From Paenibacillus sp. FSL H7-0326 (GTDB lineage: Bacteria; Bacillota; Bacilli; Paenibacillales; Paenibacillaceae), in the NCBI RefSeq assembly GCF_001955535.1, contig NZ_MPVN01000001.1, positions 930,001 through 994,000 of the forward strand: a stretch of 64,000 nt of DNA, written 5' to 3'. Position numbers and translations under genes: made by a program. Each line of letters starts with the position of its first letter. The stretch's first letter is position 1. Positions 30,947 to 39,411 of this stretch are shown here, one piece after another. The notes under the pieces were generated by a model. It had not been told where the DNA came from. It searched no databases and saw nothing but the letters and a program-made list of their open reading frames with translations.

Positions 30947-32527
30947 TTAAGATTTAAATACGCGGCAAGTCAGCGGTAGTGATGTTGACCAAGGCAACAG
31001 CTTGTCCAGCGCTTCCGGATTTTTCGGATCTGGAAGCTGCGGAAGTTGCTCGAACAAATACATCAGATATTTGAATGGATTCAACTCGTTTTCTTTCGCC
31101 GTTTCCATCATGCTATAGATAATACTGCTTGCCTTTGCACCTCGAGGCGTATTGGCAAACAGCCAGTTCTTTCTTCCAATCACAAAAGGCTTAATCGCTC
31201 GTTCACTGCGATTATTATCGATCTCAAGCCGCCCGTCCTCTAAGAACGCGGTTAATTTGTCCCATTGGTTCAAGCTGTAACCGATGGCTTCGCCAAGCTT
31301 GCTCCTCGGCAACGTGCGGGATCGTTGCTGACGCAGCCATGCCAAATAAGCATCCAATACAGGGCGGCTTTGCTCCTGGCGAATGGTATATCGATCCTTT
31401 GATGCCTTGTCTTTCAGCTCACGCTCAATGGTGAAGAGCCGATTGCAAAATTGCAAGCCCTGCTGGGCGACCGTTTCGGTTTTGTCTTGTCCGGACGGCA
31501 GTGCTTTTAGCGCCTCATCGAATTTTCGCCGCGCATGCGCCCAGCATCCAACCAGCTTGACGCCTTGTACCTTGTGGTAGCCGGGATAACCGTCCACATG
31601 CAGATAGCCGCTGAATCCTTTCAAAAAATGCCGAGGATGCTCGCCACCGCGCGATGGCCGGTAGTCGTACAAAACGATCGGCGGACCCATACGACCAGTA
31701 CGATATAGCCACAGATAGGACTGGGATTCTGCCGACTTGCCCGGCTCGCGAAGCACTTGAAGCGTCGTTTCATCGGCATGCAGAATGTCCTGCTTCAGCA
31801 AATGCTCATGCATCCGGTCTGTCAGCAGAGATAACCACTGATCTGCCCCGTAGATCATCCAGTTTGCGAGCGTCTGCCGCGAGATCGTCAGACCCAAACG
31901 AGCAAACTGCTGCTCTTGTCGGTACAGCGGCTGGCTTTCTACATACTTCTGGCTCATGACATGCGCCATGATGGACGGGGAAGCCAAACTTCCCGGATAG
32001 ACAGGCATTGGCATCGGGGCCGTTACGATCGGCGTTCGAATTTCTTCGCGCTCACAGCGGCGGCACGCATACACTTGACGCACATGTCGCGTCACCTTCA
32101 CTTCTGCAGGGATGACCGAGATTTCGTTTCGCGTCTCGGTGCTCATCTCATGAAGGGCACCTCCGCAGCAGGAACAGACTTGCTCCTCCTCAGGCAATAC
32201 ATAAGTGATCGTTTCCACAGGGAAATGATCTAGCTTAGCCTCGCGGCCGCCAGCAGACTTCTTGCGACTGTAGGTAACCGTCTCGATGTCAGGTTCCTGC
32301 GAGGCAGGCGTCGCTAGCACTTCAGCTTCATTAAACAGATTCAGCTCCAGTTGATCCGGATTCGTCTTTTCACTCGAGGCACCGAACCGCTTCTGCTGCG
32401 CAAGACGGAACTGCTCTTCGTACCACTTAAGTTTGGTCGACAATTCCGCATTTTGTTGCTCCAGCTTGGCTGTTTTCTGTTCTAGTTCTTCTATTGTAAG
32501 GGGATTAATGTTCGTTTGTTTTTCCAT
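30947..32527 (-). CDS. tnpC: IS66 transposase
   Basis: This 526-residue DDE transposase of IS66 has an N-terminal leucine-zipper-like part (EELEQKTAKLEQQNAELSTK), a zinc motif (CSCCGG and CRRCE) around residues 118-160, and the core with acidic residues in LHADETTLQVLREPG, YLHVDGYPGYHKV and LEIDNNRSERAIKPFVIG. The C-terminal box is the IS66 signature (ANTPRGAKASSIIYSMMETA). It cuts and joins the element's ends. The length is normal and no stop interrupts it, so this copy may still be active. Confidence 0.93.
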   Translation of the reverse strand: MEKQTNINPLTIEELEQKTAKLEQQNAELSTKLKWYEEQFRLAQQKRFGASSEKTNPDQLELNLFNEAEVLATPASQEPDIETVTYSRKKSAGGREAKLDHFPVETITYVLPEEEQVCSCCGGALHEMSTETRNEISVIPAEVKVTRHVRQVYACRRCEREEIRTPIVTAPMPMPVYPGSLASPSIMAHVMSQKYVESQPLYRQEQQFARLGLTISRQTLANWMIYGADQWLSLLTDRMHEHLLKQDILHADETTLQVLREPGKSAESQSYLWLYRTGRMGPPIVLYDYRPSRGGEHPRHFLKGFSGYLHVDGYPGYHKVQGVKLVGCWAHARRKFDEALKALPSGQDKTETVAQQGLQFCNRLFTIERELKDKASKDRYTIRQEQSRPVLDAYLAWLRQQRSRTLPRSKLGEAIGYSLNQWDKLTAFLEDGRLEIDNNRSERAIKPFVIGRKNWLFANTPRGAKASSIIYSMMETAKENELNPFKYLMYLFEQLPQLPDPKNPEALDKLLPWSTSLPLTCRVFKS

Positions 32528-32594
32528 ACGCTATTTATTCGCATTACGAGCTCTGTATCCTGCTGCCAGAGATGGCAAAATGCAAACATTTACT

Positions 32595-32948
32595 TTAAAT
32601 CACCGTGTTTGCCTTGACTTGCGGGTGCGCTTGCCGCTGGCTTAGCGAAAGTCCGTCGAGCAGCCAACGAAGCTCGCGGCTAGAGACGGTCACCGGATCG
32701 CCGCTGCCGATTGGCCACTGAAACGTACCGCGCTCAAGACGGCGATAAAACAGCCAGAAGCCGTTGTGCTCCCAATAAAGAATCTTAAGCTTGCTTCGTT
32801 CGCGATTACAAAACACAAACAGGTACGAAGAGAAGGGATCGAGTCCAAAACCTTCTTGAACGAGTGCAGCTAAGCCGTCGATCGACTTTCGGAGATCGGT
32901 GCTGCCGCATGCCAAATACACGCGGTCGATGTTTGACAGCGTCAGCAT
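32595..32948 (-). CDS. tnpB: IS66 accessory protein TnpB
   Basis: This 117-residue IS66 TnpB (an Orf2-type accessory protein, unrelated to the RNA-guided nuclease also called TnpB) starts LTLSNIDRVYLACGSTDLRK. It has the conserved core SIDGLAALVQEGFGLDPFSS and YLFVFCNRERSKLKILYWEH. IS66 elements need it for transposition, though its biochemical role is not settled. It overlaps tnpA by 7 bp and is followed by tnpC, the usual order. Sequence and length are normal. Confidence 0.92.
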   Translation of the reverse strand: MLTLSNIDRVYLACGSTDLRKSIDGLAALVQEGFGLDPFSSYLFVFCNRERSKLKILYWEHNGFWLFYRRLERGTFQWPIGSGDPVTVSSRELRWLLDGLSLSQRQAHPQVKANTVI

Positions 32949-33265
32949 GGCAGCTCCAATGCCCGTACGATTTCACGAAGCAACTCGGGATGAAAGCCTG
33001 CTCTGACTTCAATTTCGGCGTGTCCGACCCGAACCACGAAGGATGATGGTGAGGATGGATCGGCTGACGGGCTGGCAATGGTAAGAGGAAGCCAAGTCGC
33101 AGATGAGGATGCAGAGGAAGAGGAATGGTTGCTTTTGCGGAGCCAGTATTTTAATTGATGAATGCTGTGTCCGTGCGCCTCGCACCAGGCAGACATGGTC
33201 AAACCGCTGGTTTTCAAGTCTTTGATTCTAGCGGTCCATTCTTGCAAGCGTTGGTGTTTGTCCAT
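32942..33265 (-). CDS. tnpA: IS66 accessory protein TnpA
   Basis: This 107-residue IS66 Orf1-type protein has an N-terminal helix-turn-helix (LQEWTARIKDLKTSGLTMSA, then WCEAHGHSIHQLKYWLRKSN). A serine-rich linker and a beta-strand C-terminal part (FVVRVGHAEIEVRAGFHPEL) follow. It is the first gene of the element and probably binds the ends. The unit reads tnpA-tnpB-tnpC with overlaps or short gaps. The protein seems complete. Confidence 0.9.
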   Translation of the reverse strand: MDKHQRLQEWTARIKDLKTSGLTMSAWCEAHGHSIHQLKYWLRKSNHSSSSASSSATWLPLTIASPSADPSSPSSFVVRVGHAEIEVRAGFHPELLREIVRALELPC

Positions 33266-33346
33266 GAGATAGCCTCCTTGATTTAGATACGCTCATTTTC
33301 TCATGAATGGATTGGACGTTAAAGGTGGGCTGGGTTTGACGCTTAC

Positions 33347-33354
33347 ATTGAAGA
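33347..33354 (+). repeat. IS66 target-site duplication, right copy
   Basis: Second copy of ATTGAAGA, immediately after the IS66 right end. Removing the element with one copy restores the TIR reading frame (IED). Confidence 0.9.
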
Positions 33355-33714
33355 CGTCAGATATAGAGATCTATTAAAGGGGCAATCTCTTCATACTAGG
33401 TCACCCTTTGAATATACTGATATGTCCGCGAAGCAACCTTGGGACAATAGCTGGAAGACTAATTGTAGGACAAGAATTAAAGGTTGCGATGGTGTAATAG
33501 CTCTTTTAAGCAAAAATACTGCATTGGCTAGTGGGGCTTTGTGGGAAATCAAATGTGCAGTAGATGAAGGAGTTCCTATCATAGGCATGCATATTCAAAA
33601 AGACACTGTTTATGCTTTACCGAAAGAATTATCGGGAATAAAAGTCATTGAGTGGTCATGGGAAGAAATTAAAAGATTTATTGATAGACTATAATTTTTG
33701 CTGGGGGCTTTAAA

Positions 33715-34668
33715 ATGCGCAAGGCACTTGTCATAGGAATAGATTACTACGAAAAAGTATCTCTGTTGCATGGATGTGTAAATGATGCTTATTCTGTTAA
33801 ACAAGTTCTTGAGAGACACAGTGACGGCACTAGAAACTTTGCAGTCGCTATGATTGCTGCAACTGGAGAAAGTAGTCCCTTATCGCGAAAACAATTACGT
33901 GAGGGAATTGTAGAATTATTTAAAGACGATTCTGAGGTTGCACTTTTATACTATTCGGGCCATGGATTTATTGACAATTTTGGTGGATACCTCGTTACCT
34001 CTGATTGCTCAGATGGCGATGATGGACTTTCTATGAACGAAATATTAAAAATTGCAAATGATTCACCTGCTAGAAATAGAATTGTTGTTCTGGATGCATG
34101 CCATTCTGGATTATTAGGGGACTTCGATCGTTCAGTTAATGTAGCTACATTAAAAGAGGGAATTACTATCCTTACTTCTTCAAGCAAAGATCAATATTCT
34201 GTTGAAACTAACGGTTCAGGAGTGTTCACCAATCTTTTTGTAGACGCACTTAATGGTAGCGCTGCAAATTTAGTAGGTCACATCACTCCTGGTAGTGTTT
34301 ACGCCCATATTGATCAATCATTAGGACCTTGGCAACAACGACCAATTTTTAAGACTAACGTTAAGAGTTTTGTTGCCTTACGAAAGACACAACCACCCAT
34401 TGCCCTACAAGAACTTCATGAAATAATCGAACTTTTCCCAGATAAAGGGTACCAATTTCCATTAGACCCTAGCTTTGAACCAGACAGCGACTCACCGATA
34501 AAGGGAAACACTCAAAAATTCGCAATATTGCAAAAGTATAATAGAATTAATCTACTAATACCTGTGGACGCTCCTCATATGTATCATGCTGCAATGGAGT
34601 CAAAAGCTTGCAAACTTACTGTATTAGGTGAACATTATTGGTCTTTAGTAAAGAATGAATTGCTTTAA
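33715..34668 (+). CDS. Caspase-like protease of a TIR-caspase defence pair
   Basis: In this 317-residue protein residues 1-220 form a caspase/C14 fold: KALVIGIDYYEKVSLLHGCV ('VIGI.YY....L.GC.ND'), the catalytic His in LLYYSGHGFIDNFGGYLV (about 82) and the Cys in IVVLDACHSGLLGDFDRS (about 128). The last 95 residues (QELHEIIELFPDKGYQFPLD, then LIPVDAPHMYHAAMESKACK) are likely the sensing domain for a TIR-made nucleotide. A GGGGG site precedes the ATG. It follows the ThsB-like TIR gene by 20 bp, an arrangement described for type IV Thoeris. With the TIR disrupted it should lack its activator. Confidence 0.8.
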   Translation: MRKALVIGIDYYEKVSLLHGCVNDAYSVKQVLERHSDGTRNFAVAMIAATGESSPLSRKQLREGIVELFKDDSEVALLYYSGHGFIDNFGGYLVTSDCSDGDDGLSMNEILKIANDSPARNRIVVLDACHSGLLGDFDRSVNVATLKEGITILTSSSKDQYSVETNGSGVFTNLFVDALNGSAANLVGHITPGSVYAHIDQSLGPWQQRPIFKTNVKSFVALRKTQPPIALQELHEIIELFPDKGYQFPLDPSFEPDSDSPIKGNTQKFAILQKYNRINLLIPVDAPHMYHAAMESKACKLTVLGEHYWSLVKNELL

Positions 34669-34814
34669 AGGGCGACATTATTCCATAAAAGCACCTATAA
34701 ATATTACTTCTATTTATGACACCTTAAGTGGCGATCAATTCCTATTACTCTCCTGTGAAGAGATCGCCAATTAAAAAAATCCAAATTCCCTATACCAAAG
34801 TCACTTATTTAATC

Positions 34815-35170
34815 CTAAAAAATATTTCTCATTCTATTCAATATCATCTCAATGTCCCCCATACTCTTTATACCAGCAATATTAAAGTAATCGGAGAGAA
34901 TTACACTCATGGGATTCACAAAGTCAAATAGGATCTTATTTACCATGAGATCAATATAATTCTCGTTTTCACTTTTCCTCTGCAACAAAAAATCATAAAA
35001 ATTAACACCATGAATATCATAATGAAGCATATTCTTAGATCTCTGCATTCACTAGAGATAATCGTTCTATATGATTCCATAATATTGCCCAGTTCACCAC
35101 TGCACTTTACTTTCAACTCCGAAAAGTAATTCGGAAGAAACCTCTTTATATTTTCTAGGTTATCCATCAC
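34815..35170 (-). pseudogene. Frameshifted hypothetical gene
   Basis: A frame from 35170 (MDNLENIKRFLPNYFSELKV to TIISSEC) and a second frame from 35048 (SKNMLHYDIHGVNFYDFLLQ to the stop at 34815) overlap by one codon step and read naturally as a single protein of about 113 residues. Both parts are helical and charged. The family is not recognised. A GTG-ATG start follows directly on the upstream gene's TAG, so the two formed an operon. A base change near 35,045 seems to have split it, or it is an unusual overlapping pair. Confidence 0.45.
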
Positions 35171-35429
35171 CTAGTCTATTTTCATTGATAACAGTCTTAA
35201 TAAAATATACCCCGTGTTGTTTAAATCAGGTACAATTACACAAATACAAGTTACTAATTCTTGCTGTATCAATATCAGCCTCGTAATAATACTATCGCTC
35301 ATCCTATCACCCATATAAAGAGATGTAAGGTGAGTCTCTTTGTTAAAGTATCCACAGTCATCCAATAATATGATTGATTCTGGGATAGTAAAAGGAAGCC
35401 TTCCCTGTGAAATACTCGATATGGATCGG
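35171..35429 (-). pseudogene. Truncated hypothetical gene
   Basis: The 3' end of a gene (SRSISSISQGRLPFTIPESI, then LLDDCGYFNKETHLTSLYMG to the stop at 35171) runs straight into the IS3 left end near 35,430, so its 5' part has been lost. The remaining part has alternating hydrophobic strands (ITRLILIQQELVTCICVIVP). It overlaps the start of the following small gene. The two may be an old toxin or defence pair destroyed by IS3, but no family is recognised. Confidence 0.4.
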
Positions 35430-35489
35430 CTACAGTAAGTTGGACAGATACTAGTAGAATGAGCAAAACAGACAAGGAGCGAAACTACA

Positions 35490-35770
35490 ATGCCGCAAGG
35501 AAGGCGCACGTTTACAGCTGAATTTAAGAGTCAGATGGTTCAACTTTACGAGGGCGGTAAAGCACGAGGCGACATCGTTCGGGAATACGACTTAACTGCA
35601 TCTGCTCTTGACCGCTGGATTCAACAAAGCGAGCGGTCAGGTTCGTTTTCCGAGAAGCCAATCGTACCCCCGAAGATAACGAACTCCTTGCTTTGCGTAA
35701 GGAAAACCAGCGACTGAAAATGCAGAACGACATTTTAAAGCAAGCCGCGCTGATCATGGGACGAAAGTAA
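35490..35770 (+). pseudogene. IS3 OrfA, frameshifted
   Basis: The frame begins MPQGRRTFTAEFKSQMVQLY, an IS3 OrfA helix-turn-helix, and reads correctly to about residue 52. After GSFSEKP it goes out of frame. The expected continuation (NELLALRKENQRLKMQNDIL to GRK and a stop near 35769) is found in another frame. One base shift near 35,660 explains this. A ribosome site GGAGCG is at the right distance before the ATG. Confidence 0.75.
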
Positions 35771-35810
35771 ATGTGATTCGCAACAATGCCACAAATACTC
35801 GGTATCAGCA

Positions 35811-36257
35811 ATGTGCAGCGTCCTACAAATCCCGAGGAGCTCTTATTATTACGAGCCGGAGCTTGCATCCGATAAAGAGGAACAACACGTAGAGGATGCC
35901 ATTCTCAAGATCTTCAAGGACAGCCTAAACAACTACGGGACACGCAAAATCAAAGTGGAACTAAAGAAAGAATCCATTCAGCTCTCACTGCGAAAAATCG
36001 GCCAAGTCATGAAAAAACATGGCCTAGTCTCCACGTACATCATTGCCCAATTCAAGCCGTATAAGACTGACTCCAATGCGTCCACAACGGAAAACCATAT
36101 ACAGCGCCAGTTCACTCAGAACGAGCCTTATGCCGTTGTGGTCAGCGATTTAAAGTACGTGCGTGTTGCCGGCAAATGGCAGCATGTCTGCCTCTTTGTC
36201 GATCTGTTTAATCGCGAAATCATAGGCTTTAGTAGTGGCCCTAGAAAGACAGCATGA
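35811..36257 (+). pseudogene. IS3 OrfB transposase, truncated
   Basis: The product (CSVLQIPRSSYYYEPELASD, then GTRKIKVELKKESIQLSLRK and VVVSDLKYVRVAGKWQHVCL) contains the HTH_21 domain and the first DDE aspartate in AVVVSDLKYV, with FVDLFNREIIGFSSG. It breaks off before the second aspartate and glutamate. The beginning may also be frame-shifted relative to OrfA. The remaining 148 residues cannot catalyse transposition. Confidence 0.75.
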
Positions 36258-36351
36258 CAATCCACTAGCCATAGTACAGCGTTGTCAGATTCACGATCGC
36301 ATTTTAAGATCCCCTCAGAAAGATCCCATATCTACCTTGTCATAGAGATTG

Positions 36352-38334
36352 CTACAAAATCGAATATTCGAGTAAAACTTTCCGAATCACTGGGTTTTGT
36401 AACATTGATCTTTTTCTATAACCAAGTTCGAAAGCAATTTCTTCTAGGTTGGGACGTTTACCTTCCGCTCTTATTTCTTCAGCAATCTCAATAACTTTCC
36501 TATTTAATATCTCATTTTGGTATTCAATATAATGTTGTTGATGAACCAATCTCTGTTCAGCTAACCAATCTTTAAATTGTGGGAAGTTTAAGTTTATCCA
36601 TTTTTCAGTCTTACCAAAATCTTTATAAAAAGCACCCATTTTTATTCCAGGCTTAGTCTGTTGTTTCTGAATATACAGTGCAGCATCCATACATAATTTT
36701 GGATACAATGCTTCATTTTGCTTAGATTTATAAATTTCTATGAGTCCATTAATATTATAATTACTTAACGCTGAAGGGGATATTTCTAATTCGAAAGCTA
36801 TTTCTCGAAAGGTAATTGGTCGTTCTTGTTGTTGCGCAAGTGTATTTAACACTTCTTCAATTCTTAATAACCACTTATCCTTCTGATGCGTTTTTCTTTC
36901 CCTATTAAACAATAAAAAATCTTGCACATCATTCATTGCAAAATAATAGTAATATTCTTTTTGAGTCCACCCATAAGTTTTCATGGCATTATTAATCATC
37001 GTTCCATTTTGTTGGTCTAGATCCATGAATTTATTTAGAATATCTGTTTCTTGTCTACGCGGAATAAAATTCTCATTTATCTCGGCTGGTATTAATCGTT
37101 TTTGTGAAAAATACTCAATTTCCTCAACTACTTTGAGGTAATGCACATTTAATTCTTTGCTTATCCTATTTACAGTGTATCCTGACAAAAGTAATGGGAG
37201 TATTTTATTATAGCCTAATTCGATATGCCCCATAACATCTCGCCACATATCGTTTTCGTCATATCCAAAGGTGATGTGGCATCCAGAACAATTAAATAAG
37301 ATTTTGAAGGAGTTTAGCTCCTTCAATTTGCGTTTCCGTGTCATTTGCACTTCATTCATACCTAGAGAAGATTGATAATGATTGCACCACGGGCTTAGGC
37401 AACTTTGAGCTAAAAATTTTTTCTTTGGAACAGGTTTTAAACTCTCCATCAAAGAGTTTTTGAACGTATTTGGCACTTCTATATTTAAAAACGTTCTAAG
37501 AGAAGTTTGGGGCCTAATTATTTCAAATGTTCTTCTAAGTGTAATAATATTAATTGAATTCCCTTTATTTTTTAAATACACATTCATTCTTGAACCTTCG
37601 AATCCATCCAGTGAATTCAAATCCTTGCTATAAATTTCAGGACAACCTTGATTAACATAGAGCAAGGCAATACAGTATTCGAAACCGCTGCCCAATAAAA
37701 GTTTTGATTTCTTAGCTTCTCCAGAAATCAGAAACATCCAATCTTCTATAATGATTTGTTGATCGTCAATAAACTTATCATCAAGAATCACCTTATTAAG
37801 AATGCATCTCCCTAGATTAATTCCGCAAAAATTGCAATACGATCGACTGATCTCACTATTTAAATAAGGTTGCTTATTACCACAATTGTTACAAGAATCT
37901 TCTAAGAGAATTTTATGTACTTCACAAATTTTGATGTCTTTTATCTGCCAAAACAAGCGATGTAAAACACCTATTTTCAAACATTCCGGACAAAACTTTC
38001 TACATTCTATAATTATTTGGTTTGAAACCGCTCTATTCATTTTAGCATTATTATCCGCGAATTTAGAAAATGCATCGAACACATTTATGTAGGTCATACA
38101 CTTTATTTTATTTAAATCCAGACTTGATAATTGACCTAATTTTACTAAATCAAGCAGTTTCTCAGGATAAAGATCTAATAAATGAAATGAATTACTCTCA
38201 ATATTTTTCCATAATCCTGAGACCCTTTTTATATGCTCATAGGTGAACCTATTTTTAGCAAACAGTCGTTCACAATAACCAGTAAGAGACTCATATTTCT
38301 GTATAGAAGGTCTTATCGTAAATTTACCACACAT
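36352..38334 (-). CDS. tniQ: TniQ/TnsD-like target selector, first copy
   Basis: This 660-residue protein begins TIRPSIQKYESLTGYCERLF, the TniQ opening, followed by zinc-finger groups (CPECLKIGVLHRLFWQIKDI with the later H, CNNCGNKQPY and YCNFCGINLGRC) at about residues 120-185. The C-terminal half has repeated helix-turn-helix-type segments (ITFREIAFELEISPSALSNY; RPNLEEIAFELGYRKRSMLQ) typical of TnsD. It should choose the insertion site and recruit TnsC. It follows tnsC by 46 bp, with GGAAGGAAAG before the ATG, as the last gene of the tns operon. Confidence 0.85.
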   Translation of the reverse strand: MCGKFTIRPSIQKYESLTGYCERLFAKNRFTYEHIKRVSGLWKNIESNSFHLLDLYPEKLLDLVKLGQLSSLDLNKIKCMTYINVFDAFSKFADNNAKMNRAVSNQIIIECRKFCPECLKIGVLHRLFWQIKDIKICEVHKILLEDSCNNCGNKQPYLNSEISRSYCNFCGINLGRCILNKVILDDKFIDDQQIIIEDWMFLISGEAKKSKLLLGSGFEYCIALLYVNQGCPEIYSKDLNSLDGFEGSRMNVYLKNKGNSINIITLRRTFEIIRPQTSLRTFLNIEVPNTFKNSLMESLKPVPKKKFLAQSCLSPWCNHYQSSLGMNEVQMTRKRKLKELNSFKILFNCSGCHITFGYDENDMWRDVMGHIELGYNKILPLLLSGYTVNRISKELNVHYLKVVEEIEYFSQKRLIPAEINENFIPRRQETDILNKFMDLDQQNGTMINNAMKTYGWTQKEYYYYFAMNDVQDFLLFNRERKTHQKDKWLLRIEEVLNTLAQQQERPITFREIAFELEISPSALSNYNINGLIEIYKSKQNEALYPKLCMDAALYIQKQQTKPGIKMGAFYKDFGKTEKWINLNFPQFKDWLAEQRLVHQQHYIEYQNEILNRKVIEIAEEIRAEGKRPNLEEIAFELGYRKRSMLQNPVIRKVLLEYSIL

Positions 38335-38380
38335 TATTTAACTTTCCTTCCGAACTATGCGTTTTCAAATTTGGATAGAA

Positions 38381-39400
38381 TTAATTCGTAATCATCTTAC
38401 TCAATTCTTGTTCAGAAACATCCCCTATAATATTTTGATAGGCTTCTTTTAAAACTTTCTTCAAGTTTAAATCTTGAGTATTTTCGTCAAAGTCAAGTTC
38501 AAATACATTTAACAAACTATATGCTTCTTGGAGCACTGGCGTTAAATACCCGAGTAAACCATAAGTACCTCGATGTAATGTATCAGCAAGTTGTTTTGCA
38601 GATCCTAGAAGTTTTTCTTCATTTGGATTTAAACTCTTAACTTGGGTTTGATTATCATCACATACTTCCATCGAATCTCTCAGTAAGATAAAACCAATTG
38701 GATCTTTCGGCTTTATTTGCTCTTCAATAGAGGCTAATAGATCATAAAATCCAAAATCACATTCCACGAACCTCTCTAATATAGTTGGAGGATGTCTTCT
38801 AAAGTGCTGAGAATCTAATTTGCGTAATCTTTCAATTTCATGAGTTCCAACGCAAATCACTGACACATTCCCTACATTAGTGATATGCTTTATAGCTCCC
38901 ATGGCCTGCTCCTCTGACACGAATCTTGTTGTCAGAATGTGATCCATTTCGTCTAGGATAAGCATCTCAACTTTTTGAGCCCTTAATAATGTAAAAACTT
39001 GCTCTTTTACATCTCCTATACTTGCCCTACTAGATTGTTGAGGTGCATCTAACGCTCGTATAATACTTCTATAAAGCTCCATAATGGTAAAAGGATCTGG
39101 AAGATTAACAAAAACAACAGGCCGAATATCGATTTCGTCGCCTTCTTCATTAATATGAGTATAACCAGCATTTTTGTTCGCATATCTTTTCATCATTTGG
39201 GTCTTTCCTACTCCGGATAACCCAACTATGAAACGATGTCTTGGAGAGTTCTCACCTTTTTGAAAATTATTGTGTCTTCTGATTGATTCTAAAACCCCCA
39301 AGACTTTTTTTACTTTAGGGTGTGAAATATGTAAATTCGCTACCCTTTGAGCAAAAGAACTTTCTTCATTTATTTGTTCTCGGTTATTGTTTGGATTCAT
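38381..39400 (-). CDS. tnsC: TnsC-like AAA ATPase
   Basis: This 339-residue AAA+ regulator of Tn7-type transposition has Walker A in FIVGLSGVGKTQMMKRYANK (about residues 58-77), Walker B in MLILDEMDHILTTRFVSEEQ (about 150) and sensor residues around SVICVGTHEIERLRKLDS. An ERFVECDFGF segment follows. It would polymerise on target DNA marked by TniQ and activate the TnsA-TnsB transposase. It starts 11 bp after tnsB. The length is typical for the shorter, Tn5053/Tn7-like TnsC group. No damage is seen. Confidence 0.88.
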   Translation of the reverse strand: MNPNNNREQINEESSFAQRVANLHISHPKVKKVLGVLESIRRHNNFQKGENSPRHRFIVGLSGVGKTQMMKRYANKNAGYTHINEEGDEIDIRPVVFVNLPDPFTIMELYRSIIRALDAPQQSSRASIGDVKEQVFTLLRAQKVEMLILDEMDHILTTRFVSEEQAMGAIKHITNVGNVSVICVGTHEIERLRKLDSQHFRRHPPTILERFVECDFGFYDLLASIEEQIKPKDPIGFILLRDSMEVCDDNQTQVKSLNPNEEKLLGSAKQLADTLHRGTYGLLGYLTPVLQEAYSLLNVFELDFDENTQDLNLKKVLKEAYQNIIGDVSEQELSKMITN

Positions 39401-39411
39401 TTAAAGCACCT

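Larger units (their letters stand above)
30890..33346. mobile_element. IS66-family insertion element
   Basis: This 2,457-bp element has inverted terminal repeats beginning GTAAGCGTCAAA and the complementary TTTGACGCTTAC. It carries three transposition genes on the minus strand and is flanked by a perfect 8-bp duplication. All three genes are open over their full length. Because the target gene can be reconstructed exactly, insertion was recent and simple. Confidence 0.95.
30846..33694 (+). pseudogene. ThsB-like TIR protein split by IS66
   Basis: The 5' part (30846-30889, MATNKRIFVSFAIE) and the 3' part (33347-33694) join in frame when IS66 and one copy of the 8-bp duplication are removed. 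The result is a 127-residue TIR-like protein. Features include RIFVSFAIEDVRYRDLLKGQ, RIKGCDGVIALLSKNTALAS, and GALWEIKCAVDEGVPIIGMH with the glutamate where TIR enzymes have theirs. The caspase-like gene follows after 20 bp. The pair resembles a type IV Thoeris TIR and protease. A GGGAGGAA site precedes the start. The insertion after codon 14 surely abolishes the normal protein. An internal ATG at 33422 leaves only the last 90 residues. Confidence 0.8.
35430..36258 (+). mobile_element. Degraded IS3-family element
   Basis: The element holds an OrfA-like helix-turn-helix gene (frameshifted near 35,660) and the first half of an OrfB-like transposase ending at 36257. The left end (GTAAGTTGGACA near 35,433) is present and the right end is missing. 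Without the last catalytic glutamate of the DDE core the element cannot move itself. Confidence 0.75.

Noticed and set aside
32595..32948. TnpB of IS66 as an RNA-guided nuclease ancestor
   Set aside because: It shares only the name. The protein is the small IS66 accessory type without RuvC motifs.
33422..33694. Independent small TIR gene starting at the internal ATG
   Set aside because: The upstream half and target duplication show it is the 3' end of an interrupted gene, and no ribosome site precedes this ATG.
34728..34931. Short plus-strand frame after the caspase gene
   Set aside because: No ribosome site or protein-like composition. It overlaps better minus-strand remnants.
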